Below, piece after piece: positions 10,924 to 23,335 of a stretch of 64,000 nucleotides of DNA. The first letter of the stretch is position 1, and every line of letters starts with the position of its first letter. Source of the stretch: Salvia splendens (Eukaryota; Streptophyta; Magnoliopsida; Lamiales; Lamiaceae); NCBI RefSeq assembly GCF_004379255.2, contig NC_056051.1:6908062-6972061 (forward strand). Direction: 5' to 3'. The notes under the pieces were generated by a model, which did not search any database, had not been told where the DNA came from, and saw nothing but the letters and a program-made list of their open reading frames with translations. Made by a program: the position numbers and the translations under genes.

Positions 10924-13900
10924 ATGGCGGAGAATCAAGAACAAGTGGAGCCAAAGGAGAGGCAAATCCCGGTTTTCACAGTCTTGAAGAACTGCTGCAT
11001 ACTGAAGAATATCTTCGTTTTGGATAATCCTCCTCCGATTTCTTCATCTTCCTCAGGGGAAATTTCCGGTCAGAAACCGGAAATTGAAGAGGTATTGCTG
11101 GTGGGGAGGCACCCCGATTGCAATATAAAGCTGGAGCACCCGAGTATCAGTAGATTCCATCTCCGCATTCACTCCAAGCCTGATTCTCGATCACTTTTCG
11201 TCACCGATTTATCATCGAGTAAACCTCCACTCCGTGTTTTTGTGTGTTAAACTGATTAAATCTGTTTGTGTAATTTTGATGGTGTTGAGTTTTTGTTCAC
11301 TTGTTTGAAACTCTTTAGTTGAATTGCAACATTTTTGCATCAGGGCATAAGTTCCTGAACAGAATTCTCTGTTTTTTGGGGGAAAAATGTTAGGGATTTC
11401 GATTTGATCGAAAAATTTAGGTGGAGAAGGTTATTTGCGTGTCTAAACTATAATTTAGGCAATAATCTTGTTGTGTGTGTATGTTTGTTCCTAATCTTGA
11501 TTAGTTTTGGGTTTTTGTTGATAAACTCTTGAATTTCTTCTTGATGATTGTAGAGATTCCAATTGGATGCCAGTTGTGTGTGTGTGTGTGCTGGTTTCTA
11601 ATCTTTATAGAAACAATCTAACACTACAGTTTGTGAATTGATATGATTTTTGTGTTTTATCTTAATCCAATGTGGATGAATGCGTAATTGATGCATTGGA
11701 TTTATTCTGTTATCTTTACTGAATTCCTGCCTTTCTTGAATCAGTCCATGGGACTTGCATTTCTGGGAAAAGAATCGAGCCGGGGATCACAATGGAGCTA
11801 GTTCCAGGCGACACGCTGAAGCTCGGGGAGTCGAGTAGATTGTACAGACTTGGCTGGGTTCCGATCAGCTCGGCTTATGAGGTAAACGACCCGTTTGTAC
11901 CTCAGCTGGATGCGTTGGACATTGTCGATGAAAACACACAAGGAGCGGATCAGGTAGCTTAAAAGTCTGCTTGTATGTCAGCATGTATGTTATTATTGTG
12001 AACCTGGGATATCTGATTATGCTGATTTAGCATCTGATTTTCAGGAAGAGAATCATCTGTCTCATGAAAATGAATTGGACCGGGATCTGACTGACGAAAT
12101 AGAAGCTATAATGTGGCAATTCTCTGAGGAGAATCAAGGTTTGTCCGGGCAAGAAACGGCTGCAGAAGTAGAGAACAGTCGCTCACCTGAAATATTCAAT
12201 GACGAAAATAAAGCATCTGAGATGTTCAATGACGAAAATGAAGCATCTGAAATGTTCAATGACGAAAATGAAGCGTCTGAAATGTGCAACGACGAAAATG
12301 AAATCTCTGGCAGCCAGTTGTTGTCGTTGGGTGCATCATTTTCTGGTGATGGTAATGAAGAAGCGGAAGAGGTGAGGGATCATGTAATATGGTTGAGTTT
12401 AGGGATGTGGTTTTTTGTAAATGTCAAGAGTTGATCTTTATTTCATTCTGCGTTTTGATTTTCAGGATGATGAAGGGAATTATCTAATTGAAACTATGGA
12501 GGATCGGCCGTTATGTGAAGAGGAAACAACGCCTCCACGGCCAGAAGATGAAGCGGAGATTGTCAGTTCGCCTGAGATATGCAAAGATGAAAATGAATTC
12601 TACAGCAGTCAGCAAGGCCGCATTCCATTGACAGAAATCGTGGAGGCTTCTGAGATACGCTCGGAGAAAAGGTTAGGTATGAACATTTGGTCGAGGAGAG
12701 GTAAATCCGAAGGCGTCAAGATCAGAACCAGCAGAAGCAAGGCGGCTTGCACGAGCATTCATATGAGCGCGCAGGTCAGATCACTTCTCGTTGAAGATCG
12801 TGTGAATAAACCAATGGTGAAAGATCAGTGTGGTGCTAGTCCGGATAAGGATGAAGAGAACTTCATCCCGAACAAGGAGAACGCCTCCCCAGATTCCTGT
12901 CTAGTTAGATCCTTGGGAAAGAAATTCGACCAGGCTTTGAAGAGCGAATCAGTCTCAGACGATGAAAGTTTCACTTCAGATAAGGAGAACATGACTCCAA
13001 ACAGCCATCTTCTTAAGTCCATCAAGAATGTCGGGAGCTCTCAAGAAGCTAGGTGTCCAAACTTGCACACACCTTCGCCCTTGAAGATCGATAGTCGCGT
13101 TATTCTACAGGAACTTAAATCAGTTTCCAAAAGCCATTGTGTTTTCAAGGCAGCAGAACGGGAACCGTTTCTTCCGCTGCCTGTGGTTTCCAGCGGTGAT
13201 AATAAGTCCACACCGACACCTCCAGTTCGTGAATGCATGGAGAGGGAAGGAAGATGTGTCAATTACTCCAAGGCGAGTGGGAACAGGTGGATTATTGTAG
13301 TAGACACTGGTTGTCTGCTGAACAAGAAGTCGAGGAGAGAGCTGCAGCTGTTGAGAGGTCTCCGAGGGACTTCGTTGGTCATTCCAAGAATCGGTATGAT
13401 TTGATCCAACATTATCCTCTGTAAAAATGAAACTTTTCTTCAATTTAGATGAATTATGCCTCTCTCTTCTGAATCTCAGTTTTGAAGGAGCTCGACTGCA
13501 TGGTGAGGCGCGCTAGTTTCCTGTCAAGAATGACGGAGGCTTCTTCCGCGCTGCAATGGATCGAAGAATGTATGGCTTCAACAACGTGTTGGATTCACGT
13601 GCAGAGCTCAGCAGAGGAGAGCAGGCTCGTTCCACCAACTCCGCCTGCTGCTGCCCCGGCGCGCTGGTTAAGCGAGGAGGAAGGTGCATTCCCTGTCGGC
13701 TCAGCCCCCTTTTCTCCCTATACTTTGCAAGAAATCGTCACTCCATCCCCTGCAGACCACATCCTCGAATCTGCTCTCTACTTCAAGCAAGCCATGGACG
13801 GGAAACTTGTCCTTCTCAGTGATGATGTCACTTTAAAGATCAAAGCCATGGCCGAGGTAAGCGCATCTCGTTCCATATACAGTTCCTTTAAACCGTCGTT

Positions 13901-14181
13901 TGAGCTTGCAAACGCATCTAACTGATTATGGTCCGTTGCAGGGTGTCATCTGCGAGACAGCTAGAGAATTTCGCACCAGTCTTGTCAACCCTTTCTCAGC
14001 GAGGTTCTTGTATTCCGACAGCTCTCCAAGAGGGGCTACTTGGACCTGTGTGGATGATACAGTCCTTAAGGAGAAATACTACCCGAGCCCCAAGAAGAAG
14101 GCTACAAGATCGGGAGACGGAGCTAAAGGTTTGAAGCTGATACTGCTGCACAACTCCAATTTCAGACAGATGAGAGCTTAG
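10924..14181 (+). CDS. PS1: FHA-PIN domain protein, PARALLEL SPINDLES 1 (PS1)-like, six exons
   Basis: Proposed exons 10924-11218, 11745-11953, 12045-12371, 12466-13393, 13480-13856 and 13942-14181; all introns are GT..AG and phases join into 791 aa. Residues about 20-130 form an FHA domain, with VLLVGRHPDCNIKLEHPSIS holding the phosphothreonine-binding G-R and S-x-x-H core (SRFHLRIH) and a following HGT. The middle is acidic, with 10-residue repeats of the MFNDENEASE type. From about residue 552 a PIN domain begins: WIIVVDTGCLL, then LKELD, then LLSDDVTLK supply its acidic metal-binding residues. In Arabidopsis the FHA-PIN protein PS1 controls spindle orientation in male meiosis II and its loss gives diploid pollen; a matching role here is inferred. 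This model is about half the length I recall for Arabidopsis PS1. The gene is convergent with the STOP1-like gene. Confidence 0.85.
12188..12307 (+). repeat. 30-bp in-frame minisatellite in exon 3 of the FHA-PIN gene
   Basis: Four tandem units of about 30 bp (GAAATGTTCAATGACGAAAA is the core of one) encode a 10-residue acidic repeat, with F replaced by C in the last unit. The array is in frame, so copy-number change would not break the gene. Confidence 0.8.
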
Positions 14182-14472
14182 GCTGTTGAGAATTTATGCC
14201 CTAAATTTGAGTGCTTCTCAATGGCTCAATTTATGTTACTATATTTTGGTAATAGGTATAATCAAATGGAAGTTTTACTTTGATCTGTTGTCACAAAGGA
14301 TTTATAATACATATAATTACAAGAATCTGCAAAATTATGAATTTAAATGCTTTTCTCATTGACGAAAAGAGCAGAATTGGTAGATCACAATGAAAATGAT
14401 TTATTTGATGTCAAAGAAATAATACATTGATATGCATTACTTAAAGCTACGTTAACGGAGAATGAGAACGCC

Positions 14473-15880
14473 TCATTCAAGATCGTTTGGAGCGGCGTAC
14501 CTTCCATTCTTCGGAGAGTAGTCGCCAGAACCAGAGAGAAAGAACGAGAAGGAGCTCTCTGCGTCCTCAAATAGAGGTCGGGGGAATTCTTGAAATCCGG
14601 CCAAACTACTCGTGTCAAAACCCAAAGGCGAGAAATAGTTTGATGGGTCGTCTCCGGACCTTTCCACCTCCATTAAACCTTGACACGAGTTGAAGTCCAG
14701 CTGTTCGACTTTGTTTGTTGCTTCACTCCTGCTTTGTCCTTGATCGGACGGCCAGGCCCCGGCCCCTTCGTGAGGGATGGCCGGGGTGTGGCCTTGAAAG
14801 AGGGCAATGTGGCCGAAGAGCTTATCCTTCCTAGAGAAGGTCGTGCCACACGAGCAAAGCCACTTGTCTCTCCCACAATGCTTCTCGTGCGTTTTCAGAT
14901 CTGCAATGACCGAGAATTTCTTCGTGTGGCAGCGGCTGCAGGTGTAGTTCTTGTCGCAGTGGGTTCTCTTGTAGTGGTTCTTCACGCACAAGATCGTCTT
15001 AAGAGGCTGAAACTTCTTGTGATCCTTGTTGCGCTTGCAGCCGACGTAAGGGCAGGAGTACCTCTTGATGAAGATTGGATCCGAGCTCGATTCCTTATGG
15101 GGCTTGGCGAGAGCTGCCGGAGTCTTGTACTCGTCGCCATGGCCTCTCATGTGCATCCGTAGATTGGCGTCTCTCTTGAACCCCTTCCCGCAGATCGTGC
15201 AGAAATGGGTGCGGCGATCCTCCTTCAGCATCGTCATCGCTCTTTACATCATGATCCTCAGAAACGCCCGTTGGATCATGGCGATCCTCCATCTTGTTAG
15301 GGACAACATTATCAGTAACTCCGGCTAATTGGGTCGCGATCCCACCAAACTGCCCGAGCTGGCTAGCCAAACTCTCAGAGTTCTTCAAAGACGGGAGAAG
15401 GCTCCCTGCAGTGGATATCAGCTGAACTATAATCGAGGTGAGATCAGCCGTGATAAGCTGCTGTTGCTGAACCAAGATCTCGTCTGCTTGGTTCATAGCT
15501 TGGCCTCTGCGCCCGACAACTAACTGGACCAAATCCTGCAGCTGATGAATCTTCTTCTCCAAAAACAAGAGATTGTTCAGCATGGCGCTCGGATCCCAAT
15601 TCTGCATATAACCCGACTCATGGGCCTCGGGTATCTGCTTACCATGAAGATCCTTCTTTTGCCTCTGGCTATCAACGTCAGACGCAAATGACCCCTCGAA
15701 ACCAGAAAATTGTTGGCCTAAAGTCCTTACTCCACAGCCATTAAACGGGGATTCTTCCCACTTCGGGTGGTGTCTATCAAAATCTGTGAAAGGTCGGTTA
15801 TTTGAATCCGTGTTGAGTGATTCATGACCCGATGAAGACTTCACCCACGTTTCTGCACATAGCTTCTCGTCCGGGTCCAT
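14473..15880 (-). pseudogene. STOP1-like C2H2 zinc-finger gene with a frameshift
   Basis: No intron is seen in the coding part. The first frame, from the ATG at 15880 (MDPDEKLCAETW), has the STOP1 N-terminal block WDPSAMLNNLLFLEKKIHQL, then QQQQLITADLTSIIVQLIST. The second frame, ending at 14473, has the zinc-finger block: [60 protein letters not shown] and [20 protein letters not shown], plus a C-terminal ESSFSFFL. Frames change at about 15206-15213, where CGCCGCACCC fits loss of two bases from a CACACC-like run. About 20 residues of linker normally before the first finger are also absent. STOP1 proteins are nuclear factors for proton and aluminium tolerance. It is either a pseudogene or a zinc-finger-only product from a downstream ATG (15237). 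An assembly error cannot be excluded. Confidence 0.8.
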
Positions 15881-17768
15881 ATTAAGTTTAGTATTTGCAA
15901 CAGGAGATAATAAAACTGCAATCATAGGGTAGGAAAGGTGCAAAAGCCTTAGCAGAAGTCAGGTGATAAACAAACCAAAAACCAACACGACGATGAACAG
16001 AATACACGTCAAGCACGCCTCAACGACTTTCCACAACCAAAACACCATGAATTTCAAGCCTTCCAAAGATGCAGATCCTCATTCATCTATTCATCAAACC
16101 AACCACTAGTTGGAAGCAAAGAGTTTTCGAATTGATGGGGAACGAGAAGAGCTTCGAGAAAAACTAAGAATCTCTACATAGTGAAGGGTCTTATCCACAA
16201 ACCAAACTTGCATCTTTACAATCTTTGGCAAATTATCCCCAATTAGAATCCTAATGACCTAAAATCAGCTCCCTCAACAAAACCAGATAAAGAGAGAGTA
16301 AATCATCCTGCTAAATCAAAATAATCTTCTATCAACTTGTAATTAGGAACTTATAGTACTTATTCAATCATTGATTTCTACTCCCAAGCTATAAGATAAA
16401 CACCAATAGAAGTAAATTTGCTGTAATTTTAATAGCACCTTTCCATCTATTCCTAAACCCTACATCCATAAATAAGAAGAAATTAAGCATCTCTGTTTTT
16501 CATTGTTTCCTTTCTCAACTACAAGAAATCCCAAAGCACCAAATAAGAAAGAGATTACTTTTTTTTTAGTTCCCAACATTCACAGAGAACTCAGAGTCAC
16601 ATCCTAATTCCTTTTTCGATCAAATCAAGGGATTCAGCTCAGAGCAAAGCAATTCAAGAATCAAACTAACAAATCAAGAAAATTCAATCAAAGCATAAAA
16701 TTCAAGAACAATTGAAGCAAAGCATCTAATCAAGAACCCAAAAAGGAGTAGCAGATGCAACAAAAATGAAGACAGATGCAATTCATTACTTATACACATC
16801 ATTTATTTCTATATTTATACTCCATATTCTATTTCTACGTTTCCCAACAAAAATGAAGACAACAAAAAATAGATAGAAACTCACCAGATTAAAGAGAAGG
16901 CAGATGCAAATTGAGAAAGGTCATTTCTAAGTTGGAAGTCAATGTCAATCCATATATATCACCATCTCATCTCTCACCATGGATGTCAATTCATTACTTA
17001 ATTTCTTGCACAAATTTTTATATTTTTTAGCTCAATAAATAAATACTTATACACATCATTTATTTCTATATTTATACTCCATATTCTATTTCTACGTTTC
17101 CTTTTGAATTTCGAGGACTATTAAATTTTTTCTGAAATCGAAATTGAGAATCTTTACTCTTTTTAACTATTTTCTTGCTTCATTTAATTAATCTGTTCAT
17201 ACTTTGCCTCTGTTATTGGTTTAATTTTGTGTATTAAAAAGTGGAATTATTGCGATCTTGACTTTGAGTTGGGAGTGGGTATCTTCCAACTAACATGGAT
17301 GCTTCTCTAAATCTCACTCTCTCCATCGATTCTTGTAATGAAAATATTGTGTTTTCTTCAATAATAATATTGATATTAAATTTACTTGGAGACCGTGTCA
17401 TAGTAGATTTAGAGCAAAATACTCACTTTGACAGTTCCAAAATTTCAAATTGCATAAATTAAACTATAATTAATGAAATGACTGGGATATGGTTGACACA
17501 GTAACAACATATTAAAATAAATTTACTAAATTTCAAAAATTAAAATAGAAATGATAAAATCACTAAAAAATTTAGGTAAATTTGATCATTAATCCTTAAA
17601 AGAAAATTAACACAGCTTGTATTAAGCGATAATAGCTTGTATATATTAGAATATTACAAGTGGGAAGATGAATTCAATATATTTGCAAGACTTTTTCTCG
17701 TTTGATTGCGACCATTGACTTTGGGAATTTGAAATGATGGAATAAATGTGGAAGCACGTTGTTTTACT
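15881..17768. other. Upstream region of the STOP1-like gene; no gene seen
   Basis: AT-rich sequence, probably holding promoter and 5' UTR of the minus-strand gene. It contains a direct repeat of about 57 bp, at 16788-16844 and 17045-17102 (ACTTATACACATCATTTATT is its start). No other coding or transposon signal was recognised. Confidence 0.5.
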
Positions 17769-18036
17769 CAGGGCAGGCGAAAAATATCGAAAAAGTGATA
17801 TATCGCTCGTATCGTATTGAAAAATATTAAAAAATTATCAAATTTTCGGTATATCGTAATTTTCGATACGATACGATAACGATATGAATTTCCTTATATA
17901 GCGATATATTGTTTTATATCAAATATACGATATATATCGATATATCGAAAATCAATACATATTGGAATTATAGATATATACCGTGTATATCGAAACATAT
18001 TGAAATTCAATACATATTGAAGTTTAAAATCATATA

Positions 18037-18296
18037 TATATATAGGGTTTTGATCCATGCAAAACCATTCTTAATACAAAAATGCAGAACCAAGCATACA
18101 AAAGTCATTTTTAGGTCATTGTAAGCTTATTTTTACGTCATTATAGTAAGGATGACATGAAATGATCTTAACATGACCTCAAATCCAAAGTTTATAATAT
18201 GACCTAAAACTGTTTTACAATGACCCTCCGTGTTTTTATTTAATTATTGACCATTGGATTGTCAAATCTCATGGTCAGGATTTGGTCTGGATTTTA
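18037..18296. repeat. Dispersed repeat, also present at 32641-32875
   Basis: Shares the motifs GGGTTTTGATCCATGCAAAAC, AAAAATGCAGAAC, TTTTTAGGTCATT and AATGACCCTCCGTGTTTTT with the block at 32641-32875 in the same order. It is flanked by TA-rich sequence, as in some AT-targeted MITEs. The family is not identified. Confidence 0.5.
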
Positions 18297-18303
18297 TATA
18301 TAT

Positions 18304-19002
18304 AGGGTTGTGATCAATTGAGATTTTTTAGCCTAATTGAGAATTGAGATGCATTATAAGCCACTCATTTTTATTAAATGAGTGGTCCAGAATTTGCCAC
18401 ATGGAAAATATTTTTACATTAATTAATTGTGAAAGGGCATATTTGTAATTTCATCATATATTTTATTTAATAAATATTTTTTTTATTTTTTTAAAAAAAT
18501 ATATTTTTTTTTCGATTTTTTATTTTTTTATTTATTTTATTTATTTTATTTTTTTTTGTCAACTACATATACAATTCATGTCAACTACACACATGTAATG
18601 TCAACTACATATACAATTCATGTCAACTACACACATATAATGTCAACTACACATATATAATGTCAATTATAAGCTGTTGACATTTGATGTGCAGAGCTAT
18701 TGACATTTGATGTGCAGACTACACATCGTAGTTGACATAATGTCTCAGTAGTTGACATCGCGCGAAAATTTAAAAAAAAATTAAAAAAAATTAAAAAAAA
18801 TTAAAAAAATTAAAAAAATTAATTTTTTTTTAGTTGTTGACATTTTAATACGAGTTGTTGACATTTGATATTCTGGCTATTGAAATGAAATGACAATAAT
18901 ACCCCTTAGTTGACATAATCTACTTGCAGTTGACATTTCAAAATGAGTGGCTGAAAATGCATCTCAATTCTCAATTAAGCTAAAAAATCTCAACCTAACA
19001 AG

Positions 19003-19009
<7 letters not shown>
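18304..19009. mobile_element. Nested MITE with about 50-bp inverted repeats
   Basis: The left end carries TGAGATTTTTTAGCCTAATT then GAGAATTGAGATGCAT. The right end carries the reverse complement of a near copy, TGAGATTTTTTAGCTTAATT then GAGAATTGAGATGCAT. It sits in TA repeats inside the hAT element. No ORF. Confidence 0.65.
18561..18665. repeat. Tandem/dispersed TGTCAACTACA repeat
   Basis: At least five close copies of TGTCAACTACA(C/T) with ACATATA-type spacers, and further inverted or degenerate copies (GTTGACAT) to about 18935. It is internal to the nested MITE. Confidence 0.6.

Positions 19010-19040
<31 letters not shown>
19007..19040. repeat. TA dinucleotide microsatellite
   Basis: An almost uninterrupted run of TA repeats at the right edge of the nested MITE inside the hAT element. 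Confidence 0.9.
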
Positions 19041-19045
<5 letters not shown>

Positions 19046-19389
19046 TCATTTAATTCATTAATATATTTAGAAAACATATATATTCATTTTATTGTGTTGA
19101 AGTTTTATTAATTTTTGTGTTATTTTTCAGTTATATTTTTCGATATACAGGTATTTGAAACGGTACGAATTTCGATATATCGTATCGATCTTTCATATAT
19201 CGTTCTGAACGATATATCGAAATATAGATACGGTAATGATATTGATATTATCCATATAGAAAGTTTCGATATATCGAAACTTTCGATACGATAACGATAT
19301 GAAATTCTTTCATATCGATATTTTTGATATGATACATGATACAACGTTTTCGATACGATAAATCGTATCGACCCAGCCCTAGTTTTACT

Positions 19390-20399
19390 ATAATTTTAAT
19401 ACTAGCATTAAATATATGTGTTTATTTAAATAACTCCATCATTTTGTTTTACTGAGTTACAATTCTTGTATCATAATTAGATTCAATAATAGAACTTCTA
19501 GGGTAGAATACAGGGAAATCGTAGTTGCATCAAGTCGGATCCAACGTTTGAGTTGGCATAAGACCAAAGTTCACATCGAGGCACCCTCGAAAATGAATTG
19601 GTGATGCCAAAAATTCAAATAAATGAAAACGGTGATGCCAAAAAGAGTTGGGATGAACAAAATCAATCATCCAAAAACCAAAGCATTACCAACAAATACA
19701 ATTTGGCACCAATGCATATGAAATTTCTTGCTTCATTTTGCAACGACATAATTTTTAAAAAAATAGGACTCACATTTTAAATTTCTAACAATTTAAATTA
19801 AAATGTTGTAATAGTAGTACTATCATTACAAGTTCATTTACTCAATTAATTATATCTTATTTTTAGCAAGTTCATATTACATGCGAAATGAATTCTATTT
19901 TTTCGAAGGTAAAAAAGAAATATTCTGTCGGTGGACAAGATTTCATAAAGAATATCGAAAACCCCTTTCGAGATTTTATTTTCATTCCAAACGGAATAAA
20001 AAATCAAAATGAAAGTGTCACTTTGGAGTTTTCATAGACATGTTTATTTATATATTTATCCACGTGCGTTTTATTGATTTTCAAAGCAACCCAATTAAAA
20101 TCGCATTATATTCAAGTGGGGGGGAGTCATGTGGTGTCACATTTTTTGTACTAGACAATAAATATGGGAAATTGATATTTTTATATCTATATTTCTTTTA
20201 AATAAATTTAAATTTGGTTTGGCAAATCGAATAGGACTTGTAATGGTCCTTACTGGGCCTGCTTGGTGGGCTTGAATTCGTCATTTTCTTGTGTTAAGGA
20301 TCCATTCTTTTAAGTTGAATATTAAAAATGTATCATCAAGGTTTATTTACTTTTTAAGTGAAACATTTTTTATAGTTAGTGTATATCAAATTCAATTTT
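19390..20399. other. Intergenic, no gene seen
   Basis: AT-rich sequence between the hAT element and the solo LTR. Short ORFs here (for example 19598-19780) have no recognisable domain. Confidence 0.5.
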
Positions 20400-20404
20400 A
20401 TAAG

Positions 20405-21219
20405 TGTTGAATATTTGGGCTGTGAACTTTATTTGGGTTGTGTTTTATGTTGGCCCAGATAGAATGTGGGCTGGTGGCTGCCCTAGCCTAATACTCAGTT
20501 GATACCTACACCCTGCCTTCTCCTTTTTCCGGTTGACATTCGAAGCTGCTCTCCCTCTCTCTACTCTCTTGACTCAGAAATTCCTCTCTTCTCTCTCTTC
20601 TTCTCCGATGAGTCTCCGGCTGTTTCTCTGTGATCTTTCACGGTTATTTGAGTGATTGATCTTGTGTGAGTGTTGGAGAAGGCAACTGCTTCGGTTGCTG
20701 TAGTGTTGGTGAGAACTAGGGTTTTGTGTGTGAGGTTCTATGTGAGTCTGTGTTCGGAGGTTCCAGATCTGGTATGGTGGAGTCGGTTGGTGTTGGTATC
20801 TGCGGTGTGAGGTGCGGTGTGAGGTGAATCACTGGTGGATTCAACGTTGCTCCCTTGGATCTGGTTTCTGGAGAATAGATTTGTGCTATTGGCGGGTGGC
20901 TTAGCCATTAAGATCTATTCTGTTTCTTGAGTTTCCTGTTTACTTGTGTGCATTACTCTTTAGATCCGAGAGGATTCTGTGTTGTTTTGCTAACGAGTTC
21001 ATTTAGTGTGCAGGGTCTCCTTGGTGATCCAGTAGCATCCGGTCAAAGAGTGTTAGGATTACTTCAACGAAGGAGTTTAATAGCTATATATTATAATCTT
21101 GTATCCTAGCTAGTTTCTTTGTTAAGTCAGCCGCATGAGTGAGAGTTTGACTGAGCTCTCTTATAAAAGAACAAATAGGTCTCGGTAATTAGTGAATCCG
21201 GACTTGTCTTATCCCTACA
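20405..21219. mobile_element. Solo LTR (815 bp)
   Basis: Starts TGTTGAATATTTGGGC and ends CTTATCCCTACA, i.e. TG..CA, with a perfect 5-bp duplication ATAAG at 20400-20404 and 21220-21224. Neither a primer site nor coding sequence follows, so it is a solo LTR left by recombination. The CT-rich and 5'UTR-like interior (20540-20720) explains its gene-like look. The superfamily cannot be assigned from the LTR alone. Confidence 0.75.
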
Positions 21220-21224
21220 ATAAG

Positions 21225-23335
21225 TTTGTGAAACTTGTACATCAAGCACACTTTGAATTATTCGAACCTAAATGAGATTCACAACATGTTTGAAAAGAGC
21301 CCTCACTGTGCCTTTCTATAGAAGATCTTTTCATATTCTATGTTTGTAATCGAACATTCCTTTCTTTGATTAAAAATAAAATAAAATTCACCACTTCTTG
21401 AGTGGGTATTTTTTGAAAAAAAAATTAAACTTGATTTATAAAAAAGTAATAAATATCTAAAAATCATATTTCCTCTGTATGTGAAGAGCATGAACAATTT
21501 TTTAAACACGAGTTTAATGCATAATTAGTAAGTAAGAGAAAGATATAAAGAAAAAGTTTTTAAAATATTATTAGTGGAGAATGAATCTCATCCCGTTAGA
21601 GAGATAGAAGTTTTTAAGACTAAAAAGTCCATACTTTTCAGGAACGGGCCCAAAAGGAAGTAGAGCACCACGAATCGAAAAAGAGACCATAGTCAAAACT
21701 AGATTATAATCGATCAATTATCGGAATTAAAAATATGTTATGAATAGTTCATATGCTCTAACCAAAAATTAAAGTTAAGTAAACCATAATCAGTGGCTGA
21801 CACAGGTGGAGGAGGTGAGGGGCTTAAGCCATTCCCAAACTTTTTTTTAAAATAAATTTCTATTATAATTTTTTCAAAATTAAAATACTCTATCTTCAGC
21901 CCTTCCCAAATTTATATCTTTTAGGTTTCATGGGAAAGAAATTTAGTGGAAAGGAGGGGCTGAAAGATAAAATTACAGAAAAAACTTAACTTCTTGAAAC
22001 AATGGCTGCTGGAGAATTGGGACGAGAAAGAAGATAGAAATAAATAAAACCTCTTAAAACTTAAATGAATATAATAATAACAGTTGAAAAAGTCAATCCC
22101 TACCCCCAACTTAAATGGTTGCACGGTTTAACTTTTATCTCTCCAAATAATATGAATAGTGTAACTAAGTTTTAAATACTTATAGTAACATTTTTTAAAT
22201 TGTTTCCTAAATTTAACGTTTTTATTCAAACAACAATTACAACTTGTAATTGGTGAGGTGATAGTCAATTTTTTCTTTTGCTTTTGTCATACTCTCCATT
22301 TTTAAAAAAATAAAATTTTTAAAAATAATACGAGTTTTAATCCAAATTAATCTATTAAAAAAATAGAAAAAGTAATGAAATTAATACTAAAAGGTCGTGG
22401 GATCCATTTCCTGAATGGAGAGTTTCTATTTTTAGAAAACAAACTAAAAGTAAAGAATTTCTATTTTTAGGAAAGGAAGGATATGCATTTTGACATATTA
22501 GATATTTATTGTTTTAGCAAAACAAACATAACTAGAACATGAATTATATTATTCTTTTTGTTAAACTTGTGCTGGATTAATTTTATATATTAGATATTTA
22601 TGCATTTTTGTAATTTTTACTTCATTCGTCTCAAGGTAGCTGGGGTGTTTTTTTTGGCACATGATTTAAGAAATTGATGTGTTAAAGGTTAAAGTGGAGA
22701 GGGTAAAGTAAGAAAGGGAATAAAGTAAGATAGATGAAGAGAGTAAAATATAAGAGATGACGGAACAAAAAAATAGTCTCATTTGTGGACAGCACGGGTT
22801 CTAATGAGAAATTAATAAAGTAAGAGAGAAAGAGAAAAAGTAGGTAAAGTAAATGAGATAGAAAGAAAAGTAGATAAAAATATGAGAAATAAACTTTCCA
22901 TTTTTAGAAATGGGACTAGTCGATATCCAAAAATGGCAAAACGAGACTATTTTTTATAGATGAAAGAGCGTATGAGAAATTTTAGTAAAGCCCCTACCAA
23001 ACTTTATTCCTGCGTCCGCCACTGACCATAATGTACTTCACGCTTAACCTACAATTTGGTATTAATTCAAAACTACAATATAAATGAACAAAATTAAATA
23101 AATTGCAATTGAAAAATAAAATATGAACACACATTTACACACTCACTTCAATATTTCTTGACATTACCGGTAAAGTTAGTTGAGCTTAGGAAGTTCCGCC
23201 TCCTTTCCTTCGATGGATTCAAGAAAAATACCATCTTTTTACCCCTCTTCACAGCAAATACTCTAACACCCATTTCATCAAACACATTGTCTGCCTTCTC
23301 CATATTTTTCACCCCAATTCTCTCTCACTAAAACC
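21225..23335. other. Intergenic region with a probable Stowaway-type MITE at about 22620-22976
   Basis: Mostly AT-rich sequence without coding signals. Between 22620 and 22976 degenerate ends (TTCATTCGTCTCAAGG and, at the other side, TATAGATGAAAGAGCG) and a GAGAGAAAGAG-rich body resemble the other Stowaway copies in the window. The final 150 bp would be the promoter of the E2 gene copy. Confidence 0.4.

Larger units (their letters stand above)
17769..19381. mobile_element. hAT-type element with nested insertions
   Basis: Terminal repeats CAGGGCAGGCG (left) and, on the other strand, TAGGGCTGGGTCG (right) are flanked by a perfect 8-bp duplication GTTTTACT at 17761-17768 and 19382-19389. That is the hAT signature. 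The outer parts are rich in self-complementary CGATATATCG-type motifs. The centre is occupied by two other repeats (18037-18296 and 18304-19009) and a TA microsatellite. No transposase is present, so it is non-autonomous. Confidence 0.8.

Noticed and set aside
14680..15162. 160-codon ORF on the plus strand
   Set aside because: Antisense to the STOP1-like zinc-finger exon; hydrophobic composition is a by-product.
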